A DNA stretch of 64,000 nt, taken from NCBI RefSeq assembly GCF_016862635.1, contig NZ_BONI01000002.1:186001-250000 (forward strand), in the 5' to 3' direction. Source of the DNA: Catellatospora coxensis (GTDB taxonomy: Bacteria > Actinomycetota > Actinomycetes > Mycobacteriales > Micromonosporaceae). This document shows positions 61,277 to 64,000 of this stretch, in pieces. Under the pieces are notes generated by a model. It did not search any database. It saw only the letters and a list, made by a program, of their open reading frames with translations, and was not told the origin of the DNA. Each line of letters begins with the position of its first letter. Within the stretch, counting starts at the first letter, position 1. The position numbers and the translations under genes are program-made.

Positions 61277-61656
61277 CCGTCGCCCGCCGACCGGGGTCCG
61301 ATAGCTCGGCTATCCACAAAACAACAGGCACACGTAGAGGTCAACCAAGGTACAGGTCCCCGCCTTGACCGGCCGCTAAACACTCTCATGATCTTGGGTG
61401 CCCGGCAGTTGAGTCTGATCGCCTCGGGGTGCACTGGCTGGACGGAGGGCCGGTCAGGATTCAGCGAACCTGAGGAAGACCCCGGCTCGAGGTAAGTCGA
61501 TCCGGTCCGGCTGGGCGTTTCCAGTTCGGAGCAGGCCTCCCGGCGAAGCCGCGGCCAGGCGCAGCAGGGTGCGCCAGGCGAGATGCGCCCAGGTCCTGGC
61601 CGTTGCTACGCCTACCCTGCAATCGGCGGGCGTATCCTGCCCAAAGACCATCTGTA
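61277..61656. other. Intergenic region
   Basis: 380 bases without a supported gene, hairpin or recognisable operator. Confidence 0.4.
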
Positions 61657-61900
61657 CTAGTTTGGGCGGCGCGCACGTACCATCCGCACCCGCAGAGCAA
61701 CCGGGCTGACGCCGACGGCGGCCGCAGCCGCCCCGGCGGACAACCCGTCGACTGCCACCAGCTCCAGGGCCTGCCGGTCGGCCGGGCTCAGCCGCTGCAT
61801 TGCGGCATACACCCGGTGGGCTTCGGCCGCCGCGTCCAGGCGCTCCTCCACTTCAACGTGCGCGTCGGCGTCGAGGAACTCCCGCCCACCTGAGCTGCTG
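61657..61900 (-). pseudogene. Remnant of an ECF-type sigma factor
   Basis: A short frame reads VEERLDAAAEAHRVYAAMQRLSPADRQALELVAVDGLSAGAAAAAVGVSPVALRVRMVRARR: the linker and region 4 of a sigma factor, ending where the DNA-recognition helix would continue. Region 2 is absent. Remnant. Confidence 0.65.
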
Positions 61901-61935
61901 CGCGGTCTGGGTCTGGCGGACCTGGTCGCGGCGCA

Positions 61936-62505
61936 TCACATGGCCGCGAGAAATGCCCGGACCCGCTCCATGAGCAGCGCGGACGCCTCAGGGTCGTACG
62001 CATCGAGGGAGGAATCTGCGAAAAGGTGCTCGTCGCCCGGGTAGACGAACAGCTCGGCGGCGGCCGTGGAGCCGGCGAGCTCGCGTGCGGCCGGCAGGTC
62101 CTCGTCGAAGAACTCGTCGCCCTCCTTGCCGTGGATCTGCACCGGCACGCCCTCGGGCCACGTGTTCCCGAATTCCGCGACCGGAAGGCAGGAGTACATG
62201 AGCAGTGCCCCGCGGGCACCGGGCCGGGTTTGCGCGAGCCGCTGGGCGATCGTCACGCCGAAGGAGAAGCCGGCGTAGACGAGCCCGGAGCCGAGTTCGT
62301 CGGCCGCGGCGGCGCCGCGCTGGCGGATCGCGTCGAGCCCCAGCTTCCGAGCGAATCCGAACCCCTCCTCGATGCTGGCGAACGTGCGGCCGTCGAACAG
62401 GTCCGGCGTGTGCACGGTGTGCCCGGCCTCCCGCAGGCTCTCAGCGAAGCTCCGAACCCCGTCAGTCAGGCCTTGGATGTGGTGATACAGCAGCACGTCA
62501 GTCAT
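61936..62505 (-). CDS. Dienelactone-hydrolase-family protein
   Basis: This encodes 189 aa. The nucleophile elbow is GFSFG with Ser, where dienelactone hydrolases have Cys; the late His is in YPGDEHLF. The fold and length fit the family. It is divergent from an ArsR-like gene that likely controls it. Substrate unknown; carboxylesterase activity is plausible. Confidence 0.87.
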   Translation of the reverse strand: MTDVLLYHHIQGLTDGVRSFAESLREAGHTVHTPDLFDGRTFASIEEGFGFARKLGLDAIRQRGAAAADELGSGLVYAGFSFGVTIAQRLAQTRPGARGALLMYSCLPVAEFGNTWPEGVPVQIHGKEGDEFFDEDLPAARELAGSTAAAELFVYPGDEHLFADSSLDAYDPEASALLMERVRAFLAAM

Positions 62506-62571
62506 GACGTCGACCCCCTTTACGAACGATCCAACTTTCCGGAACGTTCGGCAATGCTAGTCTGCTGTGCC

Positions 62572-63135
62572 ATGGCGGACAACCCCCCGGACTACGAGCT
62601 GGCCGATCGCATGGCGCTGACCAGAGCGGACCAGGTCAAGGCCATCGGCCACCCGCTCCGGACGACGATCCTGCAGCTGCTCCACGAACGGGCCGCGACC
62701 GTGACCGAGCTGGCGGCCGCGGTCGACCGCCCCAAGAGCACGGTCGCGCACCATGTGGACGTACTTGCACGCAACGGCCTGCTCCAGGTGGTGCGCACGC
62801 GGAAGGTGCGGGCCGTCGAGGAGCGCTTCTACGGGCGCACCGCTCGCATCTTCCACGTGGCAACGGAGTCGTCATCGGCCGGCGAACAGGCGACGGGTGA
62901 CTTCAACGACTTCGAGGTGGCTGCACGGGAGTCCGCGACGGCGTTCGAGCAGGGAAAGCTCTGGGGCTTCATCCGGCATGCACGCATCTCGGAGGATCAG
63001 GCCTCTCAGTTCTGGAACCGGATGGCCGAACTGGTCGACGAGTTCGACCGGACGCCGCGGTCCGGCGAAACCATGTACGGGTTCGCGATCGGCATCTACC
63101 CCACCGACCACCCGACCCTACCGACAGCAGAGTGA
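62572..63135 (+). CDS. ArsR-like winged-helix regulator
   Basis: This encodes 187 aa from the ATG at 62572. The winged helix (DQVKAIGHPLRTTILQLLHERAATVTELAAAVDRPKSTVAHHVDVLARNGLL) is followed by a long helical effector region without Cys pairs, so metal sensing is unlikely. Divergent to the DLH gene; repeated AACG and TTCCGGAA dyads lie between them. Confidence 0.88.
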   Translation: MADNPPDYELADRMALTRADQVKAIGHPLRTTILQLLHERAATVTELAAAVDRPKSTVAHHVDVLARNGLLQVVRTRKVRAVEERFYGRTARIFHVATESSSAGEQATGDFNDFEVAARESATAFEQGKLWGFIRHARISEDQASQFWNRMAELVDEFDRTPRSGETMYGFAIGIYPTDHPTLPTAE

Positions 63136-63289
63136 GCACGGGGTCGACGATCCAACTCCGATGGCGCGCCGATCCGGCTGCGTTCATCCCTCCCCCGCCC
63201 AGGGCTCGAGGCCGCCGAGGCGTGAACCTTGCTCGGCCCTGTGCAGCAGATCGCGCCGTGGGGTGGCCCTGCCTCAGCTCCCATTACGG

Positions 63290-63333
63290 CAGCGTGATAC
63301 CTGCCGCGATTCCTCGCGGCAGGTATCACGCTG
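63290..63333. terminator. Long perfect hairpin
   Basis: A 19-bp perfect stem (CAGCGTGATACCTGCCGCG, 63290-63308, with 63315-63333) and a 6-base loop. It follows the regulator gene by about 155 bases. Likely terminator. Confidence 0.7.
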
Positions 63334-63701
63334 AGCGCGTCAACCAGACGATAACGTCATAAGCAGCTCGGTTCGGCGCTTTGTTCGCCGCGTGTCGAAT
63401 GAAATGGCACCGCGGGCGCGACGGGCGAGGCCGCCCGCCGCGGGTCCGCAGCGGCATTCACGTCATCGTCCTCACCGTTAGACGTTCGGCGACGTTGGTT
63501 CACGCGGGACCGCTCACCCGCTTGGGTCCCGCTCGACCCCGACACCCAGCAGCCGATCGAGCCTGAACAGCGCGGGTTCCGCCGACTCGCCTCCGAACCC
63601 GCTCAATCGGTGAGGGCCATCGAGTTCGGGGCCTTGATCGGTCCACCGCGGCCCCGCGGCTGTCTCGGCCCTTGCGCTGCGAGGCATCGAGTCCGGGCGG
63701 G
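63334..63701. other. Intergenic region
   Basis: No gene supported in these 368 bases. Confidence 0.4.
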
Positions 63702-63998
63702 CTACGGACCCGGCTTGCCCCACTGAGCAAGTACGCCGGCCAGGAACTGGTGACCGACGGCCGTCAGGCGCACCGTCAGGGCACGCTGGCCCGCGACGGG
63801 CTCCACGAACCCGTCGGCCAGCAGAAGGTAAATCACGGCGCGCACCGCCTCGGTGCCGACCACGGCGTCGCGCGGCAGCGCCTGGTGCAGTCCTCGAACC
63901 GTCCAGGACTGCTGAAGCCCACTGGCCAGGACTCCGTAGACCACAGCTCTGGAGGCGCTGTACACGGTCAACACCGGTGACGACACGAACCTCACCAA
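63702..63998 (-). CDS. Small winged-helix-like protein at the window edge
   Basis: This encodes up to 98 aa, reading from the TTG at 63998 or GTG at 63995; the real start may be outside the window. Helices ASRAVVYGVLASGLQQSWTVRGLHQALP and TEAVRAVIYLLLADGFVEPVAG look like a winged-helix regulator fold. Family not recognised. Confidence 0.5.
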   Translation of the reverse strand: MVRFVSSPVLTVYSASRAVVYGVLASGLQQSWTVRGLHQALPRDAVVGTEAVRAVIYLLLADGFVEPVAGQRALTVRLTAVGHQFLAGVLAQWGKPGP

Positions 63999-64000
63999 GC

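Overview
This is a high-GC, gene-dense chromosomal segment from an actinomycete. Pointers are a mycothiol-type DinB/maleylpyruvate isomerase-fold protein, many GTG/TTG starts, Tat-secreted enzymes, PhoP-style 11-bp direct repeats, and the families present (DUF6458, GH16 with ricin-B domain, bifunctional polysaccharide deacetylase/GT2). A Micromonosporaceae-like host is plausible but is an inference. No rRNA, tRNA, intact insertion sequence, prophage or CRISPR array is visible.

Layout. 0-10 kb: a Fic-like pair, a VOC protein behind a promoter with a built-in operator, a striking in-frame fusion of a secreted subtilase with a LuxR-type regulator, and assorted enzymes and hypothetical genes. 10-18 kb: a defence-island-like stretch with the 3' remnant of a large helicase, a DUF262/HNH protein of GmrSD type, and a two-transmembrane P-loop NTPase coupled to a short-chain dehydrogenase. 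18-22 kb: a GH16 glucanase with a LacI-type operator, an AraC fragment and a DUF2716 pair. 22-46 kb: an unusually rich metal/arsenic/phosphate region. It holds a MerR operon; a cysteine-rich peptide/M28 peptidase operon; six ArsR-type regulators (one fused to an arsenate reductase); three arsenate-reductase domains; three ArsO-like flavoproteins; an arsenical-type N-acetyltransferase; an aquaporin; two MFS exporters; and pstSCAB with an orphan degenerate response regulator. A Pho-box-preceded PhoX-like pseudo-enzyme lies opposite pst. The only recognisable ACR3/BASS-type carrier is broken. 46-64 kb: a Tat-secreted PHP-domain protein with a His-rich N-terminus, a methyltransferase, small membrane proteins, a double STAS protein, a kinase/membrane-protein chimera, a polysaccharide deacetylase/GT2, and three regulator-plus-target loci (MarR, EAL, ArsR-like with dienelactone hydrolase).

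How it works together (inference). Arsenate enters through Pst and is reduced by the ArsC proteins. Arsenite could leave through the aquaporin, while organoarsenicals are handled by the ArsO flavoproteins, the GNAT and the MFS carriers. ArsR proteins sense As(III) through Cys-x-Cys or terminal-Cys sites and sit next to palindromic operators. Phosphate control (Pho boxes) and arsenic control are interleaved.

A second theme is decay by deletion and fusion: at least seven genes are truncated, frameshifted or joined to unrelated genes. Some of these junctions leave long open reading frames that could be expressed as chimaeras.
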